A DNA stretch of 64,000 nucleotides from Labilithrix luteola (GCF_001263205.1 NZ_CP012333.1:4503001-4567000); one strand, 5' to 3'. Shown: positions 10,222-19,210, numbered from the stretch's first letter. Made by a program: numbers and translations. The notes: generated from the letters alone by a model not told the origin.

Positions 10222-11856
10222 ATGACGCTCGGCCGGATGATGGACTACCCGCTCACGATTGGTCATTTGCTCGCGCGCGCCGAGCAGTACTTCGGACGTA
10301 CCGAGATCGTCAGTGTCTTCCCCGATCGCTCGAAGCGTCGTTCGACCTATGCCCAGTTCGTCGAGCGATCTCGTCGTTTGGCGTCGGCGCTCCAGAAGCT
10401 CGGTGTGCGTCCCGGCGATCGTGTCGCTACCTTCTCGTGGAATCACGGCGCTCATCTCGAGGCCTATTTCGCGGTGCCGGCGATGGGCGCAGTCGTCCAT
10501 ACGCTGAACATCCGCCTGTCGCCGTCGGAGATTGGTTACATCGCCGATCACGCGGGCGACGTGGTGGTCATCGTCGATCAATGTCTCTTGCCGCTCTTCG
10601 ACAAGTTCCGCGCGAACATCCGAAGCCTTCGTCACGTCATCGTCTACCCGGACAAGGGCGAGCCCGTCTTTGAGGGAATGCTCGACTACGAGCAACTGCT
10701 CGCCGAGAGCTCACCGGAATTCGTGTGGCCCGAGCTCGGTGAGAACGACGCGGCCATGCTTTGTTACACCTCCGGCACCACGGGAAATCCGAAGGGTGTG
10801 CTCTACAGCCATCGTTCGACCGTCCTCCACGCGCTCGTGGCGGCGCTTCCGAATCTCATCGGCTGTTCCATCGACGATATCGTGTTGCCCGTCGTTCCCA
10901 TGTTCCACGCCGCGGCGTGGGGATTGCCGTTCATCGCGGTGCTCTCGGGCGCCAAGATCGTCTTCCCGGGACCGCACCTCGACGCTGCTTCGCTTCTCGA
11001 GCTGATGGCGAGCGAGAAGGTCACCGTGGCCGGCGGCGTTCCAACCATCTGGCTCGGAATCCTCGCCGCGCTCGACTCGGAGAAGGGCAAATACGATCTC
11101 TCGTCGGTCCGCACGATGGTCATCGGCGGGGCGGCCGCACCGGTCTCCCTCATCGACGGCTTCCAGTCGCGTCACGGCCTCGTGGTCACGCACGCCTGGG
11201 GAATGACCGAGACCAACCCACTCGGAACGCTTGCGCGCGTGAAGCCCCATCTTCGCGCAGCCAACGGCGCGGCACCGTCCACCGAGCTCGCGGCGCGCGC
11301 CACGCAAGGTTTCGCTGCGCCGTTCTTCGAGACGCGTCACATCGACGCCGACGGGCACGTTCTCCCGTGGGACGGCGCGAGCATGGGTGAGCTGGAGGTA
11401 CGCGGCGCCTGGGTAGCCTCTTCGTACTTCGGAGACGAAGGTCAGGACCGCTTCACGAAAGACGGTTGGTTCAAGACGGGCGACGTCGTCACGATCGACG
11501 CCGAGGGCTACATCACCATCACCGACCGCGAAAAGGACGTCATCAAGTCGGGCGGTGAGTGGATCTCGAGCGTCTCCATCGAGAATGCGCTCATGAGCCA
11601 TCCCGCGGTGCTCGAGGCTGCCGTCTTCGCCGCGCACCATCCCAAGTGGCTCGAACGTCCGGTCGCCGCCGTCGTGTTCAAGCCAGGAGCGAAGGCGACC
11701 GAAGAGGAGCTCACGCAGCACCTCCGGGCGAAGGACATCTCGAAGATCGCCTTGCCAGATGCCTACGTGTTTCCCACGCAGATCCCGCGCACGAGCACGG
11801 GGAAGTTTCTGAAGAGCAAGCTCCGCGAGCTCTACGGGAAGGTGCTGGAGAGCTGA
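10222..11856 (+). CDS. Acyl-CoA synthetase (AMP-dependent ligase)
   Basis: 544 residues, the usual length for FadD-type medium/long-chain acyl-CoA ligases. The ATP-binding P-loop YTSGTTGNPKGVLYSH lies at about residues 182-197, the WGMTETNP motif near 330, the adenylate-binding GWFKTGDVVTID near 413, the hinge TDREKDVIKSGGEWIS near 433 and the terminal catalytic Lys in PRTSTGKFLK near 530. It activates fatty acids to acyl-CoA via acyl-adenylate. Start ATG 10222 follows GAGAGG. It is a stand-alone gene, convergent with the Hsp70-like gene only 1 base away, so substrate cannot be inferred from context. Confidence 0.9.
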   Translation: MTLGRMMDYPLTIGHLLARAEQYFGRTEIVSVFPDRSKRRSTYAQFVERSRRLASALQKLGVRPGDRVATFSWNHGAHLEAYFAVPAMGAVVHTLNIRLSPSEIGYIADHAGDVVVIVDQCLLPLFDKFRANIRSLRHVIVYPDKGEPVFEGMLDYEQLLAESSPEFVWPELGENDAAMLCYTSGTTGNPKGVLYSHRSTVLHALVAALPNLIGCSIDDIVLPVVPMFHAAAWGLPFIAVLSGAKIVFPGPHLDAASLLELMASEKVTVAGGVPTIWLGILAALDSEKGKYDLSSVRTMVIGGAAAPVSLIDGFQSRHGLVVTHAWGMTETNPLGTLARVKPHLRAANGAAPSTELAARATQGFAAPFFETRHIDADGHVLPWDGASMGELEVRGAWVASSYFGDEGQDRFTKDGWFKTGDVVTIDAEGYITITDREKDVIKSGGEWISSVSIENALMSHPAVLEAAVFAAHHPKWLERPVAAVVFKPGAKATEEELTQHLRAKDISKIALPDAYVFPTQIPRTSTGKFLKSKLRELYGKVLES

Positions 11857-11857
11857 A

Positions 11858-13123
11858 TCAGGCGTGCGCGGCGCGCAGTGCGAGACCGCTGGCGACGGAG
11901 ATCATTTCGCCGCCAGCGCGTAGCTTCTCGGCTCCGAATCGCGTCTCGAAGATGCGCCGGACGGCGGGGACGAACGAGCTGCCGCCGGTCATGAAGACCT
12001 GATCGACGTCTTTGCGATCGACGCCCACGCGCGCGAGCAGGCGGTCGACGCAATCGCTCATCGTCGTCATGTCCTCTTCGATCCAACCCTCGAACGCCTT
12101 GCGCGTGATGGGGGCCTCGATGACGAGCGGCGCGTCGGAGAAGCTGAAGAGCGCCTCTTCTGCGCTGGACAGCGCCACCTTCGTGCGCTCGACGGCGCGG
12201 TAGAGGTGATAGCCGAGATCGTTCTCGAGGACGTGCAAGAGCGCGCGAATCGGCTCGTCTTCCGTGGCCTGGCTGGCGATGCTCTCGAGCATCTCCATGT
12301 TCTTCTTCGTCTTGAGGAAGGAGAGGTGATGCCAGCGGAGGAGCCGCTGGTAGATCCACACCGGAACCGGCAGCTCTTTGCCGAACATCGAGTGGTACGT
12401 GGTGCCGAGGCCGAGCATCGGCGCCACCAGGTGGTGCAGAACGCGCGCGTCGAGGGCGTCGCCGGCGATGCCCACACCGTCGTTGCCGAGAATGCGCTCG
12501 ACACCGTGGCCTCGGTGAGAAGGGCCCACACGGATGAGCGAGAAGTCGCTGGTACCGCCGCCGAAGTCGGCGATGAGAACGAGCTCGTCGTGATCGAGCT
12601 GCGTCTCGTAGTAGTAGGCGGCGCCGACCGGCTCGTACTCGAAGGCAACGTCGTCCCAGCCGGCGGTCGCGAGCGCAGCACGCATGCGGTCTAGGGCGAG
12701 GGTTTCGTCTTCTTCGTTCTTGGCGCTCGCGAAGACGACGGGGCGACCGACGACGGCGCGGTTGCCCAGAGGGCCCACGCTCGCCTCGGCCTGCGCACGC
12801 AGCTCGCGGAGGAACGCGCCCATCAGATCGGTGAGCGAGACCGTGCGGCCGAAGATGTTCGTTGCCTGGAACGAACGATCCGCGAGGTACGACTTCATCG
12901 ATTGGATGAGGCGCCCCTGGCCTTCGCCGAGGAGGTACTGGTCGATCGCGCGAGGCCCGCCGATCGGCTTCTGACCCGTCTGGAAATAGAGGAGCGTGCG
13001 GCACGTCTCCGACACGCCAGCCGCGTGCTCGAACCGCGCGAGGTTCACGGCTCCGCCGTTGTCTCCGTCGTGGACGGCGACGGCACTGTTGGTGGTTCCG
13101 AGGTCGAGCCCGATACGTCGCAT
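11858..13123 (-). CDS. Hsp70-family ATPase without substrate-binding domain (YegD-like)
   Basis: 421 residues, about 200 shorter than DnaK; only the actin/Hsp70 ATPase fold is present. Phosphate 1 motif IGLDLGTTNSAVAVHD at residues 4-19, phosphate 2 LIADFGGGTSDFSLIRVG near 206, adenosine motif VFMTGGSSFVPAVRRIF near 378. The C-terminus ends soon after, so the peptide-binding domain is absent, as in YegD. Function of YegD-type proteins is not well defined. Divergent from the sdpR-like gene with a shared 150-bp promoter region. Confidence 0.88.
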   Translation of the reverse strand: MRRIGLDLGTTNSAVAVHDGDNGGAVNLARFEHAAGVSETCRTLLYFQTGQKPIGGPRAIDQYLLGEGQGRLIQSMKSYLADRSFQATNIFGRTVSLTDLMGAFLRELRAQAEASVGPLGNRAVVGRPVVFASAKNEEDETLALDRMRAALATAGWDDVAFEYEPVGAAYYYETQLDHDELVLIADFGGGTSDFSLIRVGPSHRGHGVERILGNDGVGIAGDALDARVLHHLVAPMLGLGTTYHSMFGKELPVPVWIYQRLLRWHHLSFLKTKKNMEMLESIASQATEDEPIRALLHVLENDLGYHLYRAVERTKVALSSAEEALFSFSDAPLVIEAPITRKAFEGWIEEDMTTMSDCVDRLLARVGVDRKDVDQVFMTGGSSFVPAVRRIFETRFGAEKLRAGGEMISVASGLALRAAHA

Positions 13124-13235
13124 GGTCGCGTGGCGATTAGCAGGCCAGCCCGAACGAAGTGAATGAATTCGAAAGGAAGCGAGGATTCATGAGCCGGTGG
13201 TGGCCGCCTGCACGGCTCGGCTTGAGCCCCGAGCA

Positions 13236-13265
13236 TTGACAATGTTCGATGGGTGTCTAATTAGA
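13236..13265 (+). promoter_or_regulatory. Promoter and palindromic operator of the sdpR/sdpI-like operon
   Basis: A -35-like TTGACA at 13236-13241 and a -10-like TAATTA at 13258-13263 are separated by 16 bases, ahead of the ATG at 13278. The 10-bp palindrome TCTAATTAGA (13256-13265) covers the -10 element, and a wider GTCTA...TAGAC repeat encloses it. Position over the -10 fits autorepression by the ArsR-type repressor encoded downstream. Confidence 0.6.
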
Positions 13266-13277
13266 TGGTAGACGAAA

Positions 13278-13583
13278 ATGGCGAAGGCGAAGGGAAGCTC
13301 CCCATTCGAGGCCCTGGCGGACGAAACGCGACGCGCGATTCTTCGCCGGCTTCGCGGCGGCTCACTCACCGCCGGAGAAATCGCCGAGTCGTTTCACCTG
13401 ACGAAGCCCACGCTCTCGCATCACTTCCGCGTCTTGCGTGAAGCTGGGCTCGTGCGCGCCGAGCGCCGGGGAACGAGCATCGTCTACGCGCTCCAGACCA
13501 ACGTCCTCGAAGATCTCGCGGCCGAGCTTCTCGACTTGGCCGACCGCGCACGCGCGCGGAAGCCCAAGGGGGCATCCACATGA
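13278..13583 (+). CDS. ArsR-family autorepressor, SdpR-like
   Basis: 101 residues with a single winged-helix HTH: FEALADETRRAILRRLRGGSLTAGEIAESF then KPTLSHHFRVLREAGLV, the classical ArsR/SdpR recognition region, and a beta-wing GTSIVYAL. No metal-binding Cys pairs are present, so it is not a metal sensor but an SdpR-type repressor. In Bacillus, SdpR represses its own operon with SdpI and is titrated by SdpI at the membrane. Here the sdpI-like start overlaps its stop by 4 bases (ATGA), strongly suggesting the same arrangement. Confidence 0.88.
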   Translation: MAKAKGSSPFEALADETRRAILRRLRGGSLTAGEIAESFHLTKPTLSHHFRVLREAGLVRAERRGTSIVYALQTNVLEDLAAELLDLADRARARKPKGAST

Positions 13584-14221
13584 AGGTCACAACGGCGGAT
13601 CACGTGGCCATCGGTTTGCTCAGTGGAACCGTCCTCGTGACGGCTGCGCTCTACACGCGTCTTCCCGAGCTCATCCCCACGCACTTCGATGCACGCGGTG
13701 TTGCCAACGGCTGGATGCACCGCTCGCTCGGGGCGTGGATGCTTCCGAGCATCGCGGTCGTGTCGTGGGTTATCATCCGCCTCGGCGCACGGGTGCTCCC
13801 GTCCGATTGGAAAGAACGCCTTGCCGCCTCGCCCACGGCGGTGATGGGCGCGCTCACCGTGGGACTCCTCTGCTCGCTGCAGGCCGTGATCCTCTACGCC
13901 GCGCTCGAGCACCCGCCCAACGTCGGTGCCAGCCTCGGCTTCGTGCTCGGCGCGTTTTGGTGTGCGATCGGCTTGATGATGCCGAAGATGCGGCGCAACC
14001 CGTGGATCGGCATCCGCACGGCGTGGACGCTGTCGTCGGACGAGAACTGGGCTCGCACGCATCGCTTCGCGGGGTATGCGTTCATCCTCGGAGGGCTCGT
14101 TGCCATCATCGCGGCCGGGCTCGGCTGCACGCCGCTGGCCGTCGCGGCGATCATCGTGTCGTCGCTCGTCGCGACGATTTACTCGTTCATCCTCGCGCGC
14201 CGTCTTCCGCCGTCGGCTTGA
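13580..14221 (+). CDS. SdpI-family membrane protein (DUF1648 + SdpI)
   Basis: 213 residues, six transmembrane segments. The N-terminal half has the DUF1648 signature LIPTHFDARGVANGWMHRS; the C-terminal half has the SdpI signature RRNPWIGIRTAWTLSSDENW followed by THRFAGYAFILGGL. SdpI proteins confer immunity to the SDP toxin in Bacillus and act as signal receptors for SdpR. No toxin gene is visible nearby. The 3' end overlaps the convergent AraC-type gene by 35 bases. Confidence 0.88.
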   Translation: MKVTTADHVAIGLLSGTVLVTAALYTRLPELIPTHFDARGVANGWMHRSLGAWMLPSIAVVSWVIIRLGARVLPSDWKERLAASPTAVMGALTVGLLCSLQAVILYAALEHPPNVGASLGFVLGAFWCAIGLMMPKMRRNPWIGIRTAWTLSSDENWARTHRFAGYAFILGGLVAIIAAGLGCTPLAVAAIIVSSLVATIYSFILARRLPPSA

Positions 14222-15215
14222 GCCGTCGCGCTCTCGCGACCGACGGCGCAACGCCGTAGCAGCGAACGAACTGCTTGGCGAACTTGCCGTGCGAGGCGTA
14301 ACCGCACCGCAGGGCCACGTCGCCTACGTCGAGTCGGCCGTCGTCGAGGAGCACCTTGGCGAGCGCCATGCGCTCCTCGACCACGAGCGCACGCAGGCTC
14401 GTGCCCATCGTGCGCAGCCGTCTGCGTAGCGTGGCCTCGGAGACGCCGAGCGCACGTGCGACGCGCTGGGCCGAGAACTCTTCCTCCGGCGACGTTCGCA
14501 CGAGCTCGCGGAGAGCCATGGCGATGTCGACGTCGGCACGTGCTCGAACGATGTCGTCCTCGGAAGGCGATGTCGACTCGACGAACAGCGCGAGCAAGAG
14601 CCCCTCGAGCCGATGATGGAGAAGGCGCGGATGCGCGCTGCCCGTGAGAACGGTCTCGCACACGTGCTCGAAGGCTTGGAGCGTGGGCAGAGCGGGGGTG
14701 AAGAGCTGCATGCGAGCTCTCGTTGTCGTCGGCCCGCCTTGCGCGAGCTCTGGGTAGTGACGCGACAACAACGCCTGGGCTTCGCCGAGCACCTCGAAGA
14801 GCACCGAACGAAAGGCGCCCGTGTCCGGATCGGGAAGGTTGGTGACGCCGAGGGCGACGTTGGCCGACAGCAAGAGCGCGTCCCCTGCGTGCAGCACGCG
14901 GCTTACCCCATCGAGGTCGACGCGCTTCGTCCCCTCCAGGATGAGTGCAACCACCGGATAAGGGGACGCGTAGCTCGCGATGCGCTGCTTCCGGCGTGCG
15001 AAGTAGCGCACGAGCCGCACTCGACTCGTCGACGCAAGCGTTGTCTCGCTCGATTGCTCACCGATGGTGGGGGCCATGGCTCGGAGGCGTTCGAGTGCCT
15101 CCCTCGCGAGCGTTGCTTCGTCGAGCAGGCCGAGATGGACGAGATGGGCGAGGCGGCCGGAATCCGGATGCGCACTTCGCCGCGCGCTGCCGCTCGAGGA
15201 CCCTTCCGTGCTCAC
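14187..15215 (-). CDS. AraC-family transcriptional regulator
   Basis: About 342 residues from the GTG at 15215, chosen because homologous-looking sequence begins shortly afterward; a long open frame extends further upstream antisense to the next gene and is not credible. The N-terminal domain contains YPVVALILEGTKRVDLDG and GDALLLSANVALGVTN, typical of the AraC effector-binding cupin-like domain. The C-terminal double HTH is clear: FSAQRVARALGVSEATLRRRL and LDVGDVALRCGYASHGKFAKQF. Start is uncertain, with later in-frame alternatives. The effector and targets are unknown; the neighbouring divergent SMP-30-like gene is a possible target. Confidence 0.85.
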   Translation of the reverse strand: MSTEGSSSGSARRSAHPDSGRLAHLVHLGLLDEATLAREALERLRAMAPTIGEQSSETTLASTSRVRLVRYFARRKQRIASYASPYPVVALILEGTKRVDLDGVSRVLHAGDALLLSANVALGVTNLPDPDTGAFRSVLFEVLGEAQALLSRHYPELAQGGPTTTRARMQLFTPALPTLQAFEHVCETVLTGSAHPRLLHHRLEGLLLALFVESTSPSEDDIVRARADVDIAMALRELVRTSPEEEFSAQRVARALGVSEATLRRRLRTMGTSLRALVVEERMALAKVLLDDGRLDVGDVALRCGYASHGKFAKQFVRCYGVAPSVARARRLKPTAEDGARG

Positions 15216-15347
15216 CTCTCGTTCATACTCTCGTCTCGGCCCGGCGACGAACCCAGCCCTACCTCGGGCGAGAGATTGAGCGGTTCGGGCCCAAGGATGG
15301 CCGGTGCGGGCAACCAGAGAATCGGGGGCCGGCCGTAGGTTTCTCGC

Positions 15348-16316
15348 ATGCTTGTCACGCTCCGCCGCCACCTTCGTCCGATCGTTACGCTCGCCACCCT
15401 TGCGCTCGCGGGCACCTTCGGGTGCGGACGCGACGCCTCTTTCGCCTCCTCGTCGGTTTCCGCGTCGTCCGCCGCTGCGGACAAAGGCTTCACGCTGAAG
15501 GGTTTCTCCACGCCCGAATCGGCGCTCTACGATCCCATCGCCGACGTCTACTTCGTCAGCAACGTCTCCGGTCATCCCTTCGACGTCGACCACGACGGCT
15601 TTCTCTCGCGTGTCTCGCCGGACGGAACGAAGATCGAACTTCGGTTCGTCGATGGAGGCAAAAAGCCCGACGGCCTGAGTGCTCCGAAGGGCATGGCCCT
15701 GGTCGACCGAAGGCTCTTCGTGGCCGACATCGATCGCGTCCGCGCCTTCGACGCCGACACGGGTGCGGACGCCGGTACCGTGACGGTTCCAGGAGCCGTG
15801 TTCCTGAACGACCTTGCTTCCGCACCGGACGGCACCGTCTACGTCACCGACACCGCGCTCGTTCGGAAGGGCGAGGGCTTCGCGCCCTCCGGAGCCGACG
15901 CGATCTACGCCTTCGATAGCCGTCACCCCGATCGTGGCGCTCGCAAGGTCGTCGCACGGCCCGACTTCGAGGGGCCGAATGGCATCGCGTTCCACGATGG
16001 GAGACTCGAGATGGTCACGTTTCCCGGCGGTGAGTGGATCACGCTTGCCACGACGGGGGAGATCTTGCGACGGGGCAAACTTCCCGGTGGGATGCTCGAC
16101 GGGATCGTCTGCCTCGATGATGGATCGTTGCTCGCGTCGAGCTGGGCCGCGTCGGCGGTCTATCGCGTACGACCGAACGGAGCACCCAACGAGGCAACCA
16201 TTGCTCTGCCGGACGTGAAATCACCGGCAGACATCGGCTTCGATACGCGCAGGCACCGCGTTCTGGTCCCGCTCTTCCAGGAAAACGGTCTTCGCGTCAT
16301 GCCGCTCGACCCGTGA
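15348..16316 (+). CDS. SMP-30/gluconolactonase-like beta-propeller lipoprotein
   Basis: 322 residues. A lipoprotein signal ends in LAGTFGC (Cys about residue 26). The rest is a six-bladed propeller of the SMP-30/NHL type: PESALYDPIADVYFVSNVSG, GLSAPKGMALVDRRLFVADI, FLNDLASAPDGTVYVTDTA, FEGPNGIAFHDGRLEMVTFP, GGMLDGIVCLDDGSLLASSW and SPADIGFDTRRHRVLVPLF. The Asn/Asp positions resemble the metal-binding residues of SMP-30 lactonases, but catalysis is not proven. It probably faces the periplasm. Divergent from the AraC-type gene. Confidence 0.78.
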   Translation: MLVTLRRHLRPIVTLATLALAGTFGCGRDASFASSSVSASSAAADKGFTLKGFSTPESALYDPIADVYFVSNVSGHPFDVDHDGFLSRVSPDGTKIELRFVDGGKKPDGLSAPKGMALVDRRLFVADIDRVRAFDADTGADAGTVTVPGAVFLNDLASAPDGTVYVTDTALVRKGEGFAPSGADAIYAFDSRHPDRGARKVVARPDFEGPNGIAFHDGRLEMVTFPGGEWITLATTGEILRRGKLPGGMLDGIVCLDDGSLLASSWAASAVYRVRPNGAPNEATIALPDVKSPADIGFDTRRHRVLVPLFQENGLRVMPLDP

Positions 16317-16432
16317 AGGATGCAGGTAGTTGCGTTCCGTATGCATGAGGCGGCGTGCTGCGTCGTCGTCATGGCGCCCGACTTGCAACGAGCCAGCGCC
16401 TATCGAGTCAACCCTCGAAGGAGTTTCGAACG

Positions 16433-16741
16433 ATGGCAGCGAAGAAGAAGGCGGGCGGCAGGAAATACAGCAAGAAGGCCGGTGCGAAGGTCGCGCGTGC
16501 GATGCGCGAGGAGAAGGCCGGGACGCTGAAGTCCGGCCGCTCCGGCAAGAAGGTGACGAGCCGCAAGCAAGCGATCGCGATCGGTCTCTCCGAAGCGCGA
16601 GCAGAGGGCGCGAAGGTTCCGAAGAAGCGCTCGAGCGGAAAGAAGAAATCCGCATCGAAGAAGACGGGCTCTTCGAAGAAGAAGGCTTCGTCGAAGAAGC
16701 GCGCAGGTGCGAAGAAGAAGTCCTCGTCGAAGAAGGGCTGA
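16433..16741 (+). CDS. DUF6496 histone-like Lys-rich protein
   Basis: 102 residues from ATG 16433, selected for its strong GAAGGAG site 9 bases upstream; the frame is open 78 bases further but without support. The first 60 residues match the DUF6496 pattern (GTLKSGRSGKKVTSRKQAIA, then IGLSEARAEGAKVPKK). The C-terminal 45 residues are almost pure Lys/Ser/Ala, resembling the tail of eukaryotic histone H1. Very basic, so likely a DNA- or RNA-binding nucleoid protein; function unproven. Confidence 0.82.
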   Translation: MAAKKKAGGRKYSKKAGAKVARAMREEKAGTLKSGRSGKKVTSRKQAIAIGLSEARAEGAKVPKKRSSGKKKSASKKTGSSKKKASSKKRAGAKKKSSSKKG

Positions 16742-17141
16742 CACCTCTGCGACGTCAGAGCGTCACGCGTGGGGCGAGCTGCCGCGTGATTGTCGAGCGT
16801 TCGACCACGCGTGCGGTAGGTCGCGCGAGAAACGCACGACGTATTTGCGTGAAGGCGTCGACTCCGCTACGCCTTCGAACATGGGGTGGGGGAAACGAGG
16901 AGCCGGTCTCCTCTGGCGAGCTTTGCAGTCGGCAAAGGTGGAAATCGATCGCGAGCAGCGGTGTCCGATGCTCGTCACGAATCTACTCGGCGCCGAGGTG
17001 CAGATGCGGTTGCGATGGATTTCGCCGCGCAGTGCGAGCCCAAGCGGTCGCTGGAGTCCTCTGGCGCTGTTCCGTGAGGCCGCGGAGCAGCGCAGCCGCT
17101 GACATCGAGCATCGAGACCGATTTCGCGATAGCGTATCCGG
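16742..17141. other. 400-bp gap with no convincing gene
   Basis: Between the DUF6496 and YHS genes. Open frames cross it on both strands but none has a ribosome-binding site, recognisable motif or plausible composition. No strong hairpin followed by T residues was found. Confidence 0.5.
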
Positions 17142-17510
17142 ATGATTCTCTCGTGCACCCGCCGTGTCCTCGCGCCGCTTCTCGCGCCCCTCGCCTGCAT
17201 GCTCGCGCTCGTCGCGTGCGGTGGCAACCAGCCGGAGCCCACGTCGCCGTCGTCTTCGGCGCCGTCGTCTTCGGCACCTGCGGCGTCGACCGCCGCCGCC
17301 GGTGGAACGACGGCTGCCAAGGGCCCGGTGAAAGAGCCCGGCGAAGCGAAGGTCGGTGACACCACGAAGTGCCCCGTCTCGGGCGAAGAGTTCACCGTCG
17401 AGGCGAGCTCGCCGAAGGTCGAGTACGAAGGCAAGACGTATTACTTCTGCTGCGGCGGCTGCAAAAAGAAGTTCGAAGCCGACCCGGCGAAGTTCGCGAA
17501 GAAGAGCTGA
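17142..17510 (+). CDS. YHS-domain lipoprotein
   Basis: 122 residues. Lipoprotein signal ending LALVAC (Cys about residue 25), a Ser/Pro/Ala linker to about residue 60, then a YHS domain: KCPVSGEEF, a Tyr-Glu-Gly-Lys-Thr strand, and YYFCCGGCKKKFEADPAKF. YHS domains bind transition metals through the Cys cluster and are common in copper-handling proteins and P-type ATPases. As an exported lipoprotein it may be a periplasmic metal-binding protein. Convergent with the UdgX gene, with no gap. Confidence 0.85.
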   Translation: MILSCTRRVLAPLLAPLACMLALVACGGNQPEPTSPSSSAPSSSAPAASTAAAGGTTAAKGPVKEPGEAKVGDTTKCPVSGEEFTVEASSPKVEYEGKTYYFCCGGCKKKFEADPAKFAKKS

Positions 17511-18227
17511 TCAGCCGGCTCGATGACTTGCACGCCGTCCGAGGAGCGACTCGCTCGGACGGCGTTCGCGACGCCGTTCGGTTCGAAAGCTCACGAACGA
17601 GGCAGCGAGCTCGAGATCCGAGACGAGAAATGCCATCGCCTGCGTGTATGCGTCCTCGTCCGGCATCATTCGGAGCAGCGCACTCGGGTGGTACGTGGCG
17701 ATGACTCGCTGCGCCCACGGTGAGTCGGTCGTCACGTGGCCCCGGTTCTCCATCAGCTTGTAGCCTGAACCGAAGATGGCGGCGGCGGCCGTGGCGCCGA
17801 GACACACGAGCACCGCAGGTTGGACGAGCGCGATCTCGGCTTCGAGCCAGCCATGGCACGCATGGACCTCGGCCATGTTCGGCTTCGCATGCATGCGCCG
17901 CTTTCCGCGCGGCTCCCATTTGAAGTGCTTCACCGCATTCGTCACGTAGACCTGCTCGCGCGGAATGTCCGCTCGCTCGAGGGCCTCGTCGAGAATGCGT
18001 CCTGCTGGGCCGACGAACGGGTGGCCCTGGAGGTCTTCCTTGTCGCCCGGTTGTTCGCCGACGAGCATGAGCGGCGAGGGCACGGCGCCTTCCCCGAAGA
18101 CGGTCTGCGTGGCGCGAGCGTAGAGCCCGCAGGCCCGACAATCGCGCGCGGCGAGGGCGACCTGCTCGTACGAGGCGTCTTCCGGCACGAGGGCGAGCGA
18201 AGGAGATGACCCTTTGCGAGGAGGCAT
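17511..18227 (-). CDS. udgX: UdgX-type uracil-DNA glycosylase
   Basis: 238 residues from ATG 18227; upstream extension of the frame would run into the next gene. Iron-sulfur cysteines of the family 4/5 group are Cys30, Cys33, Cys124 and Cys142. Motif A is GEQPGDKED (57-65) and the insertion KRRMH, with His113, marks UdgX: in Mycobacterium smegmatis UdgX the equivalent His in KRRIH forms a covalent bond with the uracil-containing site. Motif B is TYHPSALLR with His180. The enzyme should excise uracil from DNA and stay covalently attached. The C-terminal 25 residues are Arg/Ser-rich and look non-conserved. Confidence 0.92.
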   Translation of the reverse strand: MPPRKGSSPSLALVPEDASYEQVALAARDCRACGLYARATQTVFGEGAVPSPLMLVGEQPGDKEDLQGHPFVGPAGRILDEALERADIPREQVYVTNAVKHFKWEPRGKRRMHAKPNMAEVHACHGWLEAEIALVQPAVLVCLGATAAAAIFGSGYKLMENRGHVTTDSPWAQRVIATYHPSALLRMMPDEDAYTQAMAFLVSDLELAASFVSFRTERRRERRPSESLLGRRASHRAG

Positions 18228-18279
18228 GGCCCCGTCGAAAGGCAACTTCGAAGCCCACGAGCTGCGTTTCAGCTGCCTT

Positions 18280-18957
18280 TCAGGTGTCGGCGGTCGCGGT
18301 CGCGCCGAGGATGGTCTGAGCGTCGTTGCAGCGCTCGAGCCAGTAGACGATCGCCGGATCCGCCGATTCACCGAAGCGCTGTTTCACTTCGACGAAGCGC
18401 TGCTCTGCGCGCTCGCGGTGCTCCGCATTGGAGCGCTCGAGGGCGATTTTTCCGTGGGTAAGAGCGATATGGTACAGCGCTTCCACGGCCACGTGATCGA
18501 GTGCCGGCGCGCGCTCCGCGATGTGCAGGATGTGGCGGTACTCGGTGATGATCTGCCGGCGGTCGGCGTTCTGCTCCGCGAGCCGGTCGCGCGATTGACC
18601 GAAGAGCGCTCGGCAGACGAGCCTTCGGGCCTCGGGCTCGCTGTCGTGTTCCGAACGGCGAACCAGCTCCGCGACGACGATCTGGCTTTCGCGCGAACGA
18701 CCGAGCCGTGACAGCGCGCGTGCCTTCTCGAACAAGGCGCGGGCGAGCACGAGGCGCGTCGTGCCGACGGTGGTGTCGGCGCCTTCGAGCTGGACGAGGA
18801 CTCCCTCGCAGGCCGCGATGGCGTCTTCCGGCGAGGCGATTGCGGCCGCCTCGAGCTTCGCGTGGAGCGCTGCCGGGTCGGCACTCCCTTTCATGGATAC
18901 GGGAGGTACGGACATGCGTTGGTCGGAGTTCTCTGCGCGGTTCAGGGCGGCCATCAT
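18280..18957 (-). CDS. Helical repeat (TPR-like) protein of unknown function
   Basis: 225 residues, predicted all-helical, rich in Ala, Glu and Arg. Repeating A-x-x-x-L-x-x-L segments such as ARALFEKARALSRLGRSRES and a later AVEALYHIALTHGKIALERS resemble tetratricopeptide-like repeats of about 35-40 residues. No signal peptide. Located 52 bases upstream of udgX on the same strand; they may be co-transcribed. The start could be M1 or the Met at about residue 15. Not otherwise recognised. Confidence 0.65.
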   Translation of the reverse strand: MMAALNRAENSDQRMSVPPVSMKGSADPAALHAKLEAAAIASPEDAIAACEGVLVQLEGADTTVGTTRLVLARALFEKARALSRLGRSRESQIVVAELVRRSEHDSEPEARRLVCRALFGQSRDRLAEQNADRRQIITEYRHILHIAERAPALDHVAVEALYHIALTHGKIALERSNAEHRERAEQRFVEVKQRFGESADPAIVYWLERCNDAQTILGATATADT

Positions 18958-19210
18958 ACCGCGAGAACCTGCCGCGGCCGAAGATCTCGTATCGGCGATG
19001 GCTCAGCCGTATCGCCCCTGTTTTGGAAGGCACTTCGTGGGTCGCTGCGCGCCGCGTCTTGCCGGGGACCCTCGGAGCCCGGTGTGTGCGTCGGACCTTC
19101 GAGGAGGGAGGGCGGGTGGGGAGCAAATCCGCAGCCACGAGAGTACGGCGTCGAGATCGCGAAGATACGTGGAACCCGCAACGGTTCTTCTCGGCGATAA
19201 TGGCCGCCCG

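Noticed and set aside
14187..15995. 602-codon extension of the AraC regulator.
   Set aside because: The extra 260 codons lie antisense to the SMP-30-like gene and show only shadow composition; the regulator domains begin near 15215.
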